From contig NZ_CAKMMP010000002.1 in NCBI RefSeq assembly GCF_927798175.1, positions 372,001 through 436,000 of the forward strand: DNA of 64,000 nucleotides, given 5' to 3'. This stretch comes from Paenibacillus sp. JJ-223. Lineage in GTDB: Bacteria; Bacillota; Bacilli; Paenibacillales; Paenibacillaceae. The position numbers were made by a program, and so were the translations under genes. The notes under the pieces were generated by a model. It worked only from the letters and a program-made list of their open reading frames with translations, was not told the origin of the DNA and ran no database searches. Of the stretch, positions 53,776-63,238 are shown one piece after another (position 1 is the first letter of the stretch; every line of letters begins with the position of its first letter).

Positions 53776-54834
53776 TTAAGCTTGGGCCTGCTCCGCTTCC
53801 CAGCGTGCGATTTCAGCCCGTACTTTCGGCGCAACTTCTTTGCCGAGCAGTTCGATCGCTCTCATGACATCGGCATGAGGCATCGTGCCGAGCGGGGTAT
53901 GCAGCATGAAACGGGTAATGCCCACTTGTTTGCGCAAATAAATGATTTTTTCGGCGACGGTATCGACATCTCCGACATACAACGCGCCTTCAAGCGAACG
54001 AGCGGCGTCAAAGGTCGCCCGACTGTAATGTCCCCAACCGCGCTCGCGTCCAAGAACGTTCATGACGGCTTGCGTTGGCGGGAAAAACTTCTCTACTGCC
54101 TCTTCCGTCGTATCGGCAATGAAACCATGCGAGTGAGAGGCAACCGTCAGCTTGGATACGTCATGTCCGGCATGTTCCGCCGCTTTCTTGTACAGCTGCA
54201 CCAGTGGCGCGAATTGGGTTGGGCGACCGCCGATGATGGCCAGCACAAGCGGCAATCCGAGCAAACCTGCGCGCACGACCGACTCCTGGTTGCCGCCGCT
54301 GCCGATCCAGACTGGCAGTTTTTCTTGTACCGGGCGCGGATAGATGCCCAGGTTGTTGAAAGAAGGACGATGTTTGCCTTCCCAGGTTACTTTTTCGGAG
54401 TCCCGCAGTTTCAGGAGCAAATCCAACTTCTCGTCGAACAGTTCATCATAGTCGTTCAGGTCATAACCAAACAGCGGGAACGATTCGATGAACGAACCAC
54501 GTCCGGCCATAATTTCCGCGCGCCCGTTCGAAATGCCGTCCAGTGTGGCAAAATCCTGATACACCCGCACAGGGTCATCCGAGGACAATACCGTCACTGC
54601 ACTTGTCAGGCGAATACGTTTCGTTTGGGATGCTGCCGCTGCCAAAATAACGGCTGGAGAAGATGCCGCATAGTCCACGCGATGATGCTCGCCTACTCCG
54701 TATACGTCCAAGCCTACCTCATCCGCAAGAACGATCTCTTCCACGACTTCGCGAATGCGCTGCGCATGGCTGATCACCTCTCCCGTTTTGACGTCCGGCG
54801 ATGTTTCTACAAAGGTACTGATTCCGATTTCCAT
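53776..54834 (-). CDS. LLM class flavin-dependent oxidoreductase
   Basis: 352 residues, luciferase-like monooxygenase fold. Motifs are VYGVGEHHRVDYAASSP, RIRLTSAVTVLSSDDPVRVYQDFATLDGISNGRAEIMAGRGSF and PVWIGSGGNQESVVRAG, typical of the group with CmdA/LimB relatives that use FMNH2 or F420. The ATG at 54834 follows AAGGGAGGAATTAGGC; the open frame to 54879 is unsupported. Monocistronic. The substrate is unknown. Confidence 0.9.
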   Translation of the reverse strand: MEIGISTFVETSPDVKTGEVISHAQRIREVVEEIVLADEVGLDVYGVGEHHRVDYAASSPAVILAAAASQTKRIRLTSAVTVLSSDDPVRVYQDFATLDGISNGRAEIMAGRGSFIESFPLFGYDLNDYDELFDEKLDLLLKLRDSEKVTWEGKHRPSFNNLGIYPRPVQEKLPVWIGSGGNQESVVRAGLLGLPLVLAIIGGRPTQFAPLVQLYKKAAEHAGHDVSKLTVASHSHGFIADTTEEAVEKFFPPTQAVMNVLGRERGWGHYSRATFDAARSLEGALYVGDVDTVAEKIIYLRKQVGITRFMLHTPLGTMPHADVMRAIELLGKEVAPKVRAEIARWEAEQAQA

Positions 54835-54954
54835 GCCTAATTCCTCCCTTATGATTAATGTTCCGTATTTACTGCTCATCTATTTCTAACGTATTGTAAG
54901 CTAATAACATTTCGTTAATAACTACTCTAAACGATTTGAGATAAAAAAACAAGT

Positions 54955-54980
54955 GCCCTCTGCTCAGGTACGCAGAGGGC
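54955..54980 (-). terminator. Intrinsic terminator of the PhnA-like gene
   Basis: GCCCTCTGC and GCAGAGGGC with an 8-base loop, followed on the minus strand by ACTTGTTTTTTTATC. Confidence 0.8.
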
Positions 54981-55024
54981 TTTGCAAGGATCTACCACGC
55001 AGATTGTTTAGCTGCTGATCCTGC

Positions 55025-55366
55025 CTAGATTTTTTTCACAAACTCCGACTTCAGCTTCATTGCGCCGAGGCCGTCGATCTTGCAGTCGATGTCATGGTCG
55101 CCTTCGATCAGGCGGATGTTTTTAACTTTCGTCCCCATTTTGACGACGAGCGAGCTGCCTTTCACCTTTAGTTCCTTAATGACGGATACGGTATCCCCGT
55201 CCTGAAGCACATTGCCGTTCGCGTCGCGGACGACCTTTTCCTCTTTCCCGGCCGTTTGTTCGGATTCCGGATTCCATTCATGTGCGCATTCGGGACATAC
55301 CAGCATGAAACCATCCTCGTACGTATACTCGGATTTGCATTGCGGGCAATTTGGCAAATTGGACAT
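55025..55366 (-). CDS. PhnA/YjdM family zinc-ribbon protein
   Basis: 113 residues. The N-terminal zinc ribbon has two CxxC pairs ([21 protein letters not shown]). The C-terminal PhnA domain contains [25 protein letters not shown] and [26 protein letters not shown]. Despite the name, this family is not needed for phosphonate breakdown and its role is unclear. The ATG at 55366 follows GGAGAGCTAAATACAT. Single gene. Confidence 0.92.
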   Translation of the reverse strand: MSNLPNCPQCKSEYTYEDGFMLVCPECAHEWNPESEQTAGKEEKVVRDANGNVLQDGDTVSVIKELKVKGSSLVVKMGTKVKNIRLIEGDHDIDCKIDGLGAMKLKSEFVKKI

Positions 55367-55645
55367 ATGTATTTAGCTCTCCATTTCTATGATGGCTTCC
55401 TCGCAAGTATACGGGAATATGCGCCGTTGTTCTACCTCTGGATCGAAGGTTAATGGAAAGAAGGAGTGTTTGCCATCCGGGAACAAGACCATCTGGCTCA
55501 TCGTTTAAACTAAATTTAAGGTTGGCACGTTCCTTGATTTAAGGTAAACCGCTTATGATGGAGATCCGGAACAACTTTCCATGTTAATATTGTAAGCATG
55601 CAGTCAGAACATATATGATTTTTTCAGAAAAAGGAGCTTCCCTGT

Positions 55646-56803
55646 ATGACACCCTATGTGTTTCCCGTTAAAACCGCTTTTTTCATTTTTCTTATCGCTG
55701 CCATGTTTTTGTTGATTCCTTGGCTCATTTACGGCTATCGCAAGGACGGTTTTTTTAGCTGGTCCCGCTTTGCGATCAGTTTTTCGTTTGTTTTCTATAT
55801 GCTTGCCGCCTACTGCCTCGTTATTCTGCCGATGCCCGAAACCCGCAACAATTGCGCACAGCAGGCGGCGGACGCCGTTTATTACAACCTGATCCCGTTC
55901 ACCTTTATCAGCGACATGTTCAAAGAAACGCCGATGAACTGGTCGCAGCCGTCCAGTTATATGGCAATGATCCGCAGCAGAGCTTTTTTGCAGGCCCTTT
56001 TCAACGTATTTCTGCTCATGCCGCTCGGAGTATATATCCGTTATTTCATGCAGCAACGATCCCACTGGAAAAAGGCGCTGATCGCCGGATTCGGGCTCTC
56101 CCTATTTTTCGAACTCACGCAAATTACGGGTCTGTATGGCTACTTTGCCTGCCCCTATCGGCTGTTCGATATCGATGACCTGATGCTGAATTCGTCCGGC
56201 GCCGTGCTTGGTTTCCTGATTGCGCCTATTTTGCTGGCCATGTTCCCTTCCAGGGCGCACCTTCAAGCCAAAACCGAGCAGATTGTCGAGCAGAATAAAG
56301 TATTTCCGGTAGCACAGCTGCTTGCGTTAATGATCGATGCGGCAGTCATCGCGCTGTTATCCAACCTGTTTTCCATATTCAATTTGGCTTCAGGCAGCAA
56401 TATTGTCACCGGGGCCGTCAACACAACGCTAGCCATGATGATCCTGCTCTTTTTCGTTCCAATGGCACGGGGTGGCAAAACGCCAGGATCCGCATTTATG
56501 CGCTTCCGTTACGTCAATATCAGCACAGGGCAGCCTTCCTTCAAAACGTTGTTCAAAAGATGGCTGGCACTGTATATTCCCTGGCTCATTCTTAGCGCGA
56601 TCCGAATCATGAACGAGTATGCAGTCATCCAAAATGCATATATCCCCGAAACCTATCAAGTGTGGATATCGGTCGGCATATATGGCCTGTACATGCTTGC
56701 CTGCATCGTTCTGGCTTTCCATCTCATACTCGTCCTCTTCTCGCGGGGTAAACGCAACTTCTATTTTGATGAAGTGTCCGGCACGAAACCTTCGCGTAAA
56801 TAA
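55646..56803 (+). CDS. VanZ family membrane protein with RDD domain
   Basis: 385 residues. The N-terminal VanZ-like domain (about 1-185) has four or five helices, with NLIPFTFISD, NVFLLMPLGVYI and the conserved FFELTQ plus FDIDDLMLNSSGAVLGFLI. The C-terminal RDD-like domain (about 205-370) has MIDAAVIALLSNL and GKTPGSAFMRFRYVN. VanZ proteins can lower susceptibility to glycopeptides such as teicoplanin; the VanZ-RDD fusion is common in Bacillales and of unproven role. The ATG at 55646 follows AAAAAGGAGCTTCCCTGT. Confidence 0.88.
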   Translation: MTPYVFPVKTAFFIFLIAAMFLLIPWLIYGYRKDGFFSWSRFAISFSFVFYMLAAYCLVILPMPETRNNCAQQAADAVYYNLIPFTFISDMFKETPMNWSQPSSYMAMIRSRAFLQALFNVFLLMPLGVYIRYFMQQRSHWKKALIAGFGLSLFFELTQITGLYGYFACPYRLFDIDDLMLNSSGAVLGFLIAPILLAMFPSRAHLQAKTEQIVEQNKVFPVAQLLALMIDAAVIALLSNLFSIFNLASGSNIVTGAVNTTLAMMILLFFVPMARGGKTPGSAFMRFRYVNISTGQPSFKTLFKRWLALYIPWLILSAIRIMNEYAVIQNAYIPETYQVWISVGIYGLYMLACIVLAFHLILVLFSRGKRNFYFDEVSGTKPSRK

Positions 56804-56824
56804 GAAATGCTATAAGCTTTAGTA

Positions 56825-56860
56825 AATAATCCATCAAACATTCGATGGGTTATTTTTTTT
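56825..56860 (+). terminator. Intrinsic terminator of the VanZ gene
   Basis: AATAATCCATC and GATGGGTTATT pair with one wobble around an 8-base loop and are followed by a run of T. Confidence 0.85.
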
Positions 56861-56993
56861 TGGGGGGAGTTTTGCTGTCGTTGTCATCCTCTATTTTCAC
56901 GTAAGATGGGGAATTAAACAAAAATAAGATTCCAGGTTAAGGAAAACTATTATATGATGAAGCTATGGAAAACTAACAATATAATAGTCGGGG

Positions 56994-58475
56994 ATGGTAT
57001 TCGATAAGATGGGCCTAATAACTAAAATCAAAGATATGAGTTTATTCAAAGAAGAGGATAACTCAGCCAATAGCTTTATACTATACGTAGCGCTATCTTA
57101 CTTTGTATTAATTCCATTTGCCCTATTCGGGGCCTTTAATAATGTTTCCTTTCTGATTTCATTCGCATTTTCAGGCCTTTTCTTTACCTTGTATGATATG
57201 ACATCAAAAAAAAGTGGATTCATGTTATTTTTAGGTATTCTATTTACAATAACTATTCCTCAAATTCTCCAATTAAAAGCGATCCATCGTTTTCTGAATT
57301 GGATATTGACTAGCTTCAACACCTTCTTCTCTTCTGAAATCAGCTCAACGTCAATTAGCAATGCTCTCACCATTGCGAGTTTAGGACTCGTCCTGTTTAG
57401 CTTATCGAAGAAAAATAGAAAAATAAAGGAGATTAACGCTGAAAACATCCGATTGAACGAAACCATTGATCAACAAAACGATTGGACAATGAAATTTGAA
57501 CAGATCAATCAGCTTGATGAGATTGAAGAACAAATCATTGCTTTAACAGAACTTATTGAAAGTGCGACCGATCCATTAATTTTAGCAAGAGCGTATGCCA
57601 TGCGGGGGAGTGCGTTAAGAAAAAACGGCATGTTATCTGAGGCTTTAGAAAGTCTAAATATATCCATTAATCTAAATCCTGGTTTTGCTCAGGCATATAA
57701 CAGTCGTGGAATTATCTATAAAGATAAAGAACTCTATGACAAGGCTATACAGGACTACAGCAAAGCTATCGAGTTGAATCCGGATTACTCTATAGCCTAC
57801 TATAATCGTGCCAATGTTTTTGGCAAGAAAAAACTCTATGATAAAGCTATACAGGACTATAGCAAAGCTATCGAGTTGAATCCGGATTATTCCATAGCCT
57901 ACAACAATCGCGCTAATGCCTTCAGTAAGAAAAAACTCTTTAATGAAGCTCTAGCAGATTATAATCAGGCCATTGAGTTGAATTCAGATTATTCACTTGC
58001 ATATAACAACCGAGGGATACTTTTTAGAAATATGGATCTCTATAGCGAAGCCTTACAAGATTATAACAAGGCCATTGAGTTGAAACCGGATTTCGCTGAA
58101 CCTTATTTGGGTCGGGCCAACCTCTTTTTAAAGAAGGATCTCCATGATGAAGCGCTGCAGGATTATAGCAAGATCATTGAGTTGAAACCGGACTATGCTG
58201 AAGCTTACTTCAATCGTGGCAATCTCTTTTTCAAGAAGGATAGCTATGATAGAGCCTTGCAAGATTATAGCAAGGCCATTGAGTTAAAATCGGATTACGC
58301 TGAAGCTTATAATAATCGGGGCTATACATATAGAAAAATGAATCTCTATGAACAAGCTCTTCAGGATTATAAAAAGGCCTTCGAGTTAGGAGCTAAATTT
58401 CCCGAAAACCTTCCTGTCATTATTGAAGAACTGAAAAAAAATATAGTTGAAGCTGCTTCAAGCTTAGAAGAATAG
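56994..58475 (+). CDS. Membrane-anchored TPR protein
   Basis: 493 residues. Three or four hydrophobic segments lie in about 28-135, followed by a short coiled coil (EINAENIRLNETIDQQ) and eight tandem 34-residue TPR units at about 200-475. Most read AYxNRGxxFxKKxLYDxALQDYSKAIELxPDY. Two units are almost identical at DNA level, showing recent duplication. The gene is clearly richer in A+T than its neighbours, suggesting transfer. Start is uncertain: ATG 56994 follows GGGG by three bases, ATG 57009 is also possible. TPR arrays act as protein-binding scaffolds; the partner is unknown. Confidence 0.82.
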   Translation: MVFDKMGLITKIKDMSLFKEEDNSANSFILYVALSYFVLIPFALFGAFNNVSFLISFAFSGLFFTLYDMTSKKSGFMLFLGILFTITIPQILQLKAIHRFLNWILTSFNTFFSSEISSTSISNALTIASLGLVLFSLSKKNRKIKEINAENIRLNETIDQQNDWTMKFEQINQLDEIEEQIIALTELIESATDPLILARAYAMRGSALRKNGMLSEALESLNISINLNPGFAQAYNSRGIIYKDKELYDKAIQDYSKAIELNPDYSIAYYNRANVFGKKKLYDKAIQDYSKAIELNPDYSIAYNNRANAFSKKKLFNEALADYNQAIELNSDYSLAYNNRGILFRNMDLYSEALQDYNKAIELKPDFAEPYLGRANLFLKKDLHDEALQDYSKIIELKPDYAEAYFNRGNLFFKKDSYDRALQDYSKAIELKSDYAEAYNNRGYTYRKMNLYEQALQDYKKAFELGAKFPENLPVIIEELKKNIVEAASSLEE

Positions 58476-58508
58476 TTGCATCGACCTCATACAGTAAAAA
58501 TTTCAAAC

Positions 58509-58533
58509 GGCACCCCTTCGGGTGCCATTTTTA
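58509..58533 (+). terminator. Intrinsic terminator of the TPR gene
   Basis: GGCACCC-CTTC-GGGTGCC followed by ATTTTTAT. Confidence 0.85.
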
Positions 58534-58628
58534 TAATGCGGCTCTATACAAATTATTTCGTTTCAGGCAGTCTCGTTCATGCCACTACAATCCAAATTGT
58601 ACGAATATACTTGTTAAGTATTCTACAT

Positions 58629-60086
58629 CTAGACACCCAACCGTTTGCGTTTCTCCGCTTCCGGATCGTGTTCGAGCTTGATCTCGTGATTAAAGATCAT
58701 CGTTGCACGATCCTGTTCATACGTCGGCCATTCCATGCCGGCTACTTGAGGCTGACCCGTTTTGGCAAAAGCAATCCATGCATCCTGCACCCGAAGCGCG
58801 AGCGCGGCGGCAGCCGCGTCCGGCTCGGCCTTCATGAATTTCAATGCATGCAGCGTATTGAATACAAAGAACATTTCGATGCTGTGAATCGCTTTTTTGA
58901 GAAGCGGGTGCTCCGGCATGACCCAATCAAAACGATACATCCACACCGGTGCATGCTTCTGCTGGGCAGCAGCATATTGGAGCGATGAACGCCAGAAGAA
59001 CATATCGGTCATGGCCTGGGCCTGTCCGTCCGCCGTTTTGGGATAGCTGTCGGCAATAGCCTTGCGATCGGCAAGGTCTGGCGCCATGAAGTCGACTCCG
59101 CGCACCATGTCGATCTGCTCGGAAAATGGCGTGTCGGGCTGGATAAACAGCGAACCTTCATCGAGCGTCGTACCGATCAGCACCGAAATATCCCGGGCTG
59201 ACCCTGCGGCAACGGCCTGAAGCGGAGGTTGCGGAAGCGTATCGCCATCCAGCACCGGCTGAAACAGCAAGGCCATTCCTACACCGCTTTGCTCTTTGAA
59301 CCTCTCGGCAGCTTCGACGATCCGCTCTGCCGGGATGTCCTGCAGCTTGTGCAGCTCGTCCGCACCGATGCCAAGCATCTTCAGCACGCCTTCACGCACC
59401 CCGTTAGCCTGCTCGGCAGGCATGAACTGCGATGCGCCGCTTTCCATAATAGCGCGCCGGAACAGGCCCTTGGCCGCAGGCATCGCCATCAGGGCAGCAA
59501 TGCTCATGCTGCCCGCCGATTCACCGAATACGGTAACGTTGGCCAGGTCCCCTCCGAAAGCGGAAATGTTATCCTGCACCCATTGCAGCGCAGCGACCTG
59601 ATCCAGCAATCCCGCATTGGTGGCGTACGATTCCCCGAGCGGCGACATATGCAAAAATCCGAGCGCCCCGAGACGATAATTGATCGTGACTACGATCAAA
59701 TTGCCTCGTACGGCCAAGGACGTGCCGTCATATACGGGTAAGCTGCCCGAACCGGTAACGAAGGCACCGCCATGAATCCACACCATGACCGGGAGGGGAT
59801 GATCGCTTTCTTTTTCCGGAGCCCAAACGTTCAGATACAGGCTATCCTCGGATTCCCGAATCGCTCCCTCAGCTTCTTTCAGGTGAGAACTGCGCGGCTG
59901 AATGTTTTCCGGCCCGTAAAACCGGGCTTCGCGCACGCCTTCCCATGATTCCGGAGGAACCGGGGCTTTGAAACGCAGTTCATCCACTGGCGGCTTGGCA
60001 TAAGGAATGCCTTTCCATGCGTTCGCTCCATGCGAATTTTCGCCCTCCACAATCCCGTAGCTGGTCATCACTTGAAGTTTTCTCAT
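58629..60086 (-). CDS. Type B carboxylesterase (para-nitrobenzyl esterase-like)
   Basis: 485 residues, alpha/beta hydrolase of the PnbA type. The oxyanion-hole motif MVWIHGGAFVTGSGS, DSLYLNVWAPE, the nucleophile elbow VTVFGESAGSMS and ALQWVQDNISAFGGDLANVT are all present. The catalytic acid lies in GTTLDEGSLF, and the likely catalytic His in EHPLLKKAIHSIEMFFVFNT. No signal peptide, so cytoplasmic. The ATG at 60086 has GAGAGGATGTAGACGCGGA upstream. It hydrolyses small esters; the natural substrate is unknown. Confidence 0.92.
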   Translation of the reverse strand: MRKLQVMTSYGIVEGENSHGANAWKGIPYAKPPVDELRFKAPVPPESWEGVREARFYGPENIQPRSSHLKEAEGAIRESEDSLYLNVWAPEKESDHPLPVMVWIHGGAFVTGSGSLPVYDGTSLAVRGNLIVVTINYRLGALGFLHMSPLGESYATNAGLLDQVAALQWVQDNISAFGGDLANVTVFGESAGSMSIAALMAMPAAKGLFRRAIMESGASQFMPAEQANGVREGVLKMLGIGADELHKLQDIPAERIVEAAERFKEQSGVGMALLFQPVLDGDTLPQPPLQAVAAGSARDISVLIGTTLDEGSLFIQPDTPFSEQIDMVRGVDFMAPDLADRKAIADSYPKTADGQAQAMTDMFFWRSSLQYAAAQQKHAPVWMYRFDWVMPEHPLLKKAIHSIEMFFVFNTLHALKFMKAEPDAAAAALALRVQDAWIAFAKTGQPQVAGMEWPTYEQDRATMIFNHEIKLEHDPEAEKRKRLGV

Positions 60087-60320
60087 TCCGCGTCTACATC
60101 CTCTCTATTGAGTAGTGTTCCGACATGTATCGGTACGATCAACTTGCAGCAATCCATGGAAAATTTTATCTACCTTTTGAGTATAGAACGCATATGTACC
60201 CTTTTACAACTTCCCCCAATTCACGCTTCATCCAACGTTTCACGTGGAACTTTTTATGACACCGGCCCTTCTTGCGCACGATTCCATGTGATCCAAATGA
60301 TGATCACGAGCGATTTTAGT

Positions 60321-60515
60321 TCAAAGTCTGCTGTCCCTCAAATAGTTCACCGTAAACTCAGCGCCCTCAATCCAGCTCCCTTTCACGAGGCCCCTGCCCT
60401 TCACGACGACGCGATCCGCATAAACCTCCACATGCAGCCCTTGGCTTCCTTCCAAATGTTCATCATCGTCCGTCCACAAATAGGCGACAGAGGAGGCGTT
60501 GAACATCGTTGGCAT
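60321..60515 (-). CDS. Small protein of unknown function
   Basis: 64 residues, acidic, with alternating hydrophobic pattern suggesting beta strands (GLHVEVYADRVVVKGRGLV). AAGGCGGCGATCAC precedes the ATG at 60515, an imperfect ribosome site. No family recognised; it could be a real small gene or a chance frame. It lies about 100 bp after the papain-like hydrolase gene on the same strand. Confidence 0.4.
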   Translation of the reverse strand: MPTMFNASSVAYLWTDDDEHLEGSQGLHVEVYADRVVVKGRGLVKGSWIEGAEFTVNYLRDSRL

Positions 60516-60616
60516 GTGATCGCCGCCTTAATAATAACGAGATTTTTTATCCTGTTTTTCTTGCTGACGTATAACTTCGATGATCCGAAAGGCTTATTCC
60601 GAGTTTTGGCGGTCCA

Positions 60617-61189
60617 TCATTTTGAGCCGGGATCGGCATGCTCCTGATCTTTACGCGGTCTATAATCCCGCAGCAGCCCCTCATAGATCAACTCCAGCCG
60701 CTCGTTTTGACGAAAATCATCCGGCGTCACCAATGCAGGCAGCTTGTTCCACAGCTTGATCCCCGATCGCTGCAAAATTTCAGCCACAAACTGCGAGCAG
60801 AAATACGAGTTGCTGAACTCCACCGGTTCTTTAAGCGTGATGCCAATGACGCCGAGCAGATTGTACATGAACTTCTGGCGGCTGCGGATGAAGATGTGCA
60901 GCACGCGTTTCATTTTTTCCACCTCGCGCTCGGTCACCTTCAGCTCATAAATGACACAAGTCGTGTCCGGAAATTTGCTGAACGTGCCCTTCTGGATATC
61001 TTCTTTCACAAAGCCGCCGCTGAGCGGATTGTTTGGATGTTTGCGCCCAAAGCTGTATAACTCGGAAAGTTCCCGATTGAATGAAATGGATGCATGATTA
61101 TAGGGTGCGCGCGTGTAAGTCTGAATCATTTTGGTAAACAAAGTACCTGTATTAGTCAACAAAATATAAACCGAACGATCCGGTGTCAT
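60617..61189 (-). CDS. YiiX/YebB-like NlpC/P60-superfamily cysteine hydrolase
   Basis: 190 residues of the circularly permuted papain-like group. The catalytic His is in YNHASISFN near residue 37, and the Cys in SNSYFCSQFVAEIL near residue 140, in the His-before-Cys order that defines the permuted fold. This family includes lipid- and peptide-cleaving enzymes (YiiX, LRAT-like). The ATG at 61189 follows AAGGGGTAATTTTGCG; a TTG at 61210 is possible. No signal peptide. It is divergent from a CdsA-like gene only 100 bp away. Confidence 0.82.
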   Translation of the reverse strand: MTPDRSVYILLTNTGTLFTKMIQTYTRAPYNHASISFNRELSELYSFGRKHPNNPLSGGFVKEDIQKGTFSKFPDTTCVIYELKVTEREVEKMKRVLHIFIRSRQKFMYNLLGVIGITLKEPVEFSNSYFCSQFVAEILQRSGIKLWNKLPALVTPDDFRQNERLELIYEGLLRDYRPRKDQEHADPGSK

Positions 61190-61288
61190 CGCAAAATTAC
61201 CCCTTATCAAGTGTCGAGTATTCCTTCATAATAACATAGGAACCCTATAATGGAATCTCACATCCCGACAAGCAGGTGATATCGCCAA

Positions 61289-62203
61289 GTGAATAGCACG
61301 CTTTTTACGCTTACGCTCATCTTTTCAGCATTACTACTCGTACATATCGGTTATAAAACCGTGTCCCGACTTCAACCGGACAAGGATTACTCGGGCATCG
61401 GCAATAAAATCAAAACCTGGTGGGGCATGTTCGTTATTTTTTGTCTCGCCACATTGTTCAACCCCATTGTCTCCCTAATATCGCTCATGGTGCTGGCGTT
61501 TTTTGCGCTCAAGGAGTATTTCTCCATGATTCGCACGCGCAAAGCGGACCGCCGATTGTTTCTATGGGCATACCTGGCCATACCGGTGCAATTTTACTGG
61601 ATCTACATCGGATGGTACGGCATGTTTATCGTATTTATTCCGCTGTATGTCTTTCTCGTGCTGCCGCTGCCAAGGCTGATCAACAAAGGCACGGTCGGTT
61701 TCCTTCGCAGCGTAAGCTCGACCCAGTGGGGCCTCATGCTGATGGTGTTCGGGTTAAGTCATCTTGCGTACTTCCCCTTTGCCACGCCGGAATACGGCTC
61801 CAAGCTCGTATTGTTTCTGGTTGTGTTGACGCAGCTGAACGATGTGGTGCATTATTTGGCTTCTCTCTATTTGGGCAAACGCAAAGTGGTGCCTACCGCC
61901 AATCCTTTTTTGACCTGGGAAGGGTTCCTCTGCTCCTTCGTTGTGACCACGGCCGCATCTTACTTTATTCACCCATATATGACACCGTTTAATTGGGAGT
62001 TCTCCATTTTTATCGGTATACTGATCGCGCTCGCAGGATTTTTCGGCAGCTTGACGGTATCCGTGTTGAAAAGGGACCTGTTGATCGGCGACGACACCAA
62101 ATTCGACGCATTGAAAAAGAGTTACCTTAGCCGGGTCGACAGCTTGACCTATACGTCCCCGGTCATGTTCCATGTCGTTCGTTATTTCTTTGACTTCATG
62201 TAG
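61289..62203 (+). CDS. CdsA-like (phosphatidate cytidylyltransferase family) membrane protein, degenerate signature
   Basis: 304 residues with about eight helices. The C-terminal region SVLKRDLLIGDDTKF...YLSRVDSLTYTSPVMFH aligns with the CDP-diacylglycerol synthase signature. The usual HGG and the first Asp of DRxDS are replaced (KKS, SRVDS), so normal cytidylyl transfer is doubtful. Length and topology otherwise fit the family. The start is GTG at 61289 with AGGTGATATCGCCAA upstream. The housekeeping cdsA normally lies elsewhere; this would be a paralogue of uncertain role. Confidence 0.75.
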   Translation: MNSTLFTLTLIFSALLLVHIGYKTVSRLQPDKDYSGIGNKIKTWWGMFVIFCLATLFNPIVSLISLMVLAFFALKEYFSMIRTRKADRRLFLWAYLAIPVQFYWIYIGWYGMFIVFIPLYVFLVLPLPRLINKGTVGFLRSVSSTQWGLMLMVFGLSHLAYFPFATPEYGSKLVLFLVVLTQLNDVVHYLASLYLGKRKVVPTANPFLTWEGFLCSFVVTTAASYFIHPYMTPFNWEFSIFIGILIALAGFFGSLTVSVLKRDLLIGDDTKFDALKKSYLSRVDSLTYTSPVMFHVVRYFFDFM

Positions 62204-62257
62204 CGTTGTGAAATCATATCTCGTTTATCAGCAACGTTCGGACTTGATGATAAAAGC

Positions 62258-62282
62258 AAAAGCAGCCCGCCGGGCTGCTTTT
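62258..62282 (+). terminator. Intrinsic terminator of the CdsA-like gene
   Basis: AAAAGCAGCCC and GGGCTGCTTTT with a 3-base loop, continuing into TTTTTGC. Confidence 0.85.
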
Positions 62283-62419
62283 TGCATGCGCTTTTCGGTA
62301 CAATCTCGAAGCTTTTTGGCCTCCCTGACCGCCTTGAATGTGCCGACAGCGACCGTCTTTTGGCACGACCGAACGATGCACATCACACACTGGCAATCAT
62401 CTGAATAAGGCTCCCGCCG

Positions 62420-62998
62420 TTAAAGAGGCAATGCCACTTCGGTTTCGACCCGGACCTCATCGCTGCCTTGACCATCCGTATAAACCAGGGTCACTTTTCC
62501 GCTTTCCCCTTTCATTTCGCCCGTGTATTGGAAGCCTGAGATCTGACGCTTCTCGTCAATGTAAAAACCCTCTTTGCCGCTTTTGGCGTGCTGAACCGCT
62601 TGTCCGTAATTATCGATGACCGTAATCTGGTTGGATGTCCAACGCAGTTCGGATAGTGTATACCCTTCAGGCACCTGTCTGACCGTGAATTCGAAACGCT
62701 TGTGTTTGGCCAGTTCGTCCGTCTGATGAAGTTCAATGGACATCAACGAGCCGACTCCTTCCGAATCGTTGGCCTTGGCAGACAGCCGTCCTTCTTCAAC
62801 CGCTTCCGGGTTCTTGTTTTTGGCAGCCGCATTCGGAACCGAGTTTGGACCCGCTTGCTCGATGGGCTGTTTCGATTGGGGATACGCGTGTTCCTGCACC
62901 GACTCCTTATTGTTTATGGCGCCGCATCCGCTGACCAGCAACGTTGATCCCAGAATCAGCACGCCAAGTGCGTTGATGTTGAACCTGCTTTTATTCAT
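62420..62998 (-). CDS. Putative lipoprotein of unknown function
   Basis: 192 residues. The signal peptide ends in the lipobox LVSGC (Cys about 25); a low-complexity Asn/Ala/Glu linker follows. A beta-rich domain lies at about 80-190 (VGSLMSIELHQTDELAKHKRFEFTVRQVPEGYTLSEL; YTGEMKGESGKVTLVYTDGQGSDEVRVETEVAL). No family recognised. The ATG at 62998 follows GGAGGAGCTTTAG. Expected to be anchored on the outer face of the membrane. Confidence 0.8.
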   Translation of the reverse strand: MNKSRFNINALGVLILGSTLLVSGCGAINNKESVQEHAYPQSKQPIEQAGPNSVPNAAAKNKNPEAVEEGRLSAKANDSEGVGSLMSIELHQTDELAKHKRFEFTVRQVPEGYTLSELRWTSNQITVIDNYGQAVQHAKSGKEGFYIDEKRQISGFQYTGEMKGESGKVTLVYTDGQGSDEVRVETEVALPL

Positions 62999-63142
62999 CT
63001 AAAGCTCCTCCATCCTGTCTGTAATCCTTTCGTCGTGGCAACAAGCCAAACGTTCCCTATATTCATTCAATACCCATATCATTCCTCATGAAGCTCCTTG
63101 ATATGTAAGCAGAAGAGACATATGCTTTTCCGCGCAAAAAAA

Positions 63143-63193
63143 ACCGGCTATCCGGCAAAATGGCGATGATGCTCCATCTTTCGGATAACCAGT
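63143..63193 (-). terminator. Intrinsic terminator of the LysM gene
   Basis: ACCGGCTATCCG (63143-63154) pairs with CGGATAACCAGT (63182-63193) with two wobbles. TTTTTTT follows on the minus strand. The rest of 62999-63238 holds nothing else that I can support. Confidence 0.7.
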
Positions 63194-63238
63194 AGTATAT
63201 TTGGACTATATGTAAGTTTATTGCTCATGCTGTTTCGA

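Noticed and set aside
57660-58400. Regular repeats of about 102 bp as a CRISPR-like or satellite array
   Set aside because: The period equals 34 codons and the translation is a TPR array in a single open frame.
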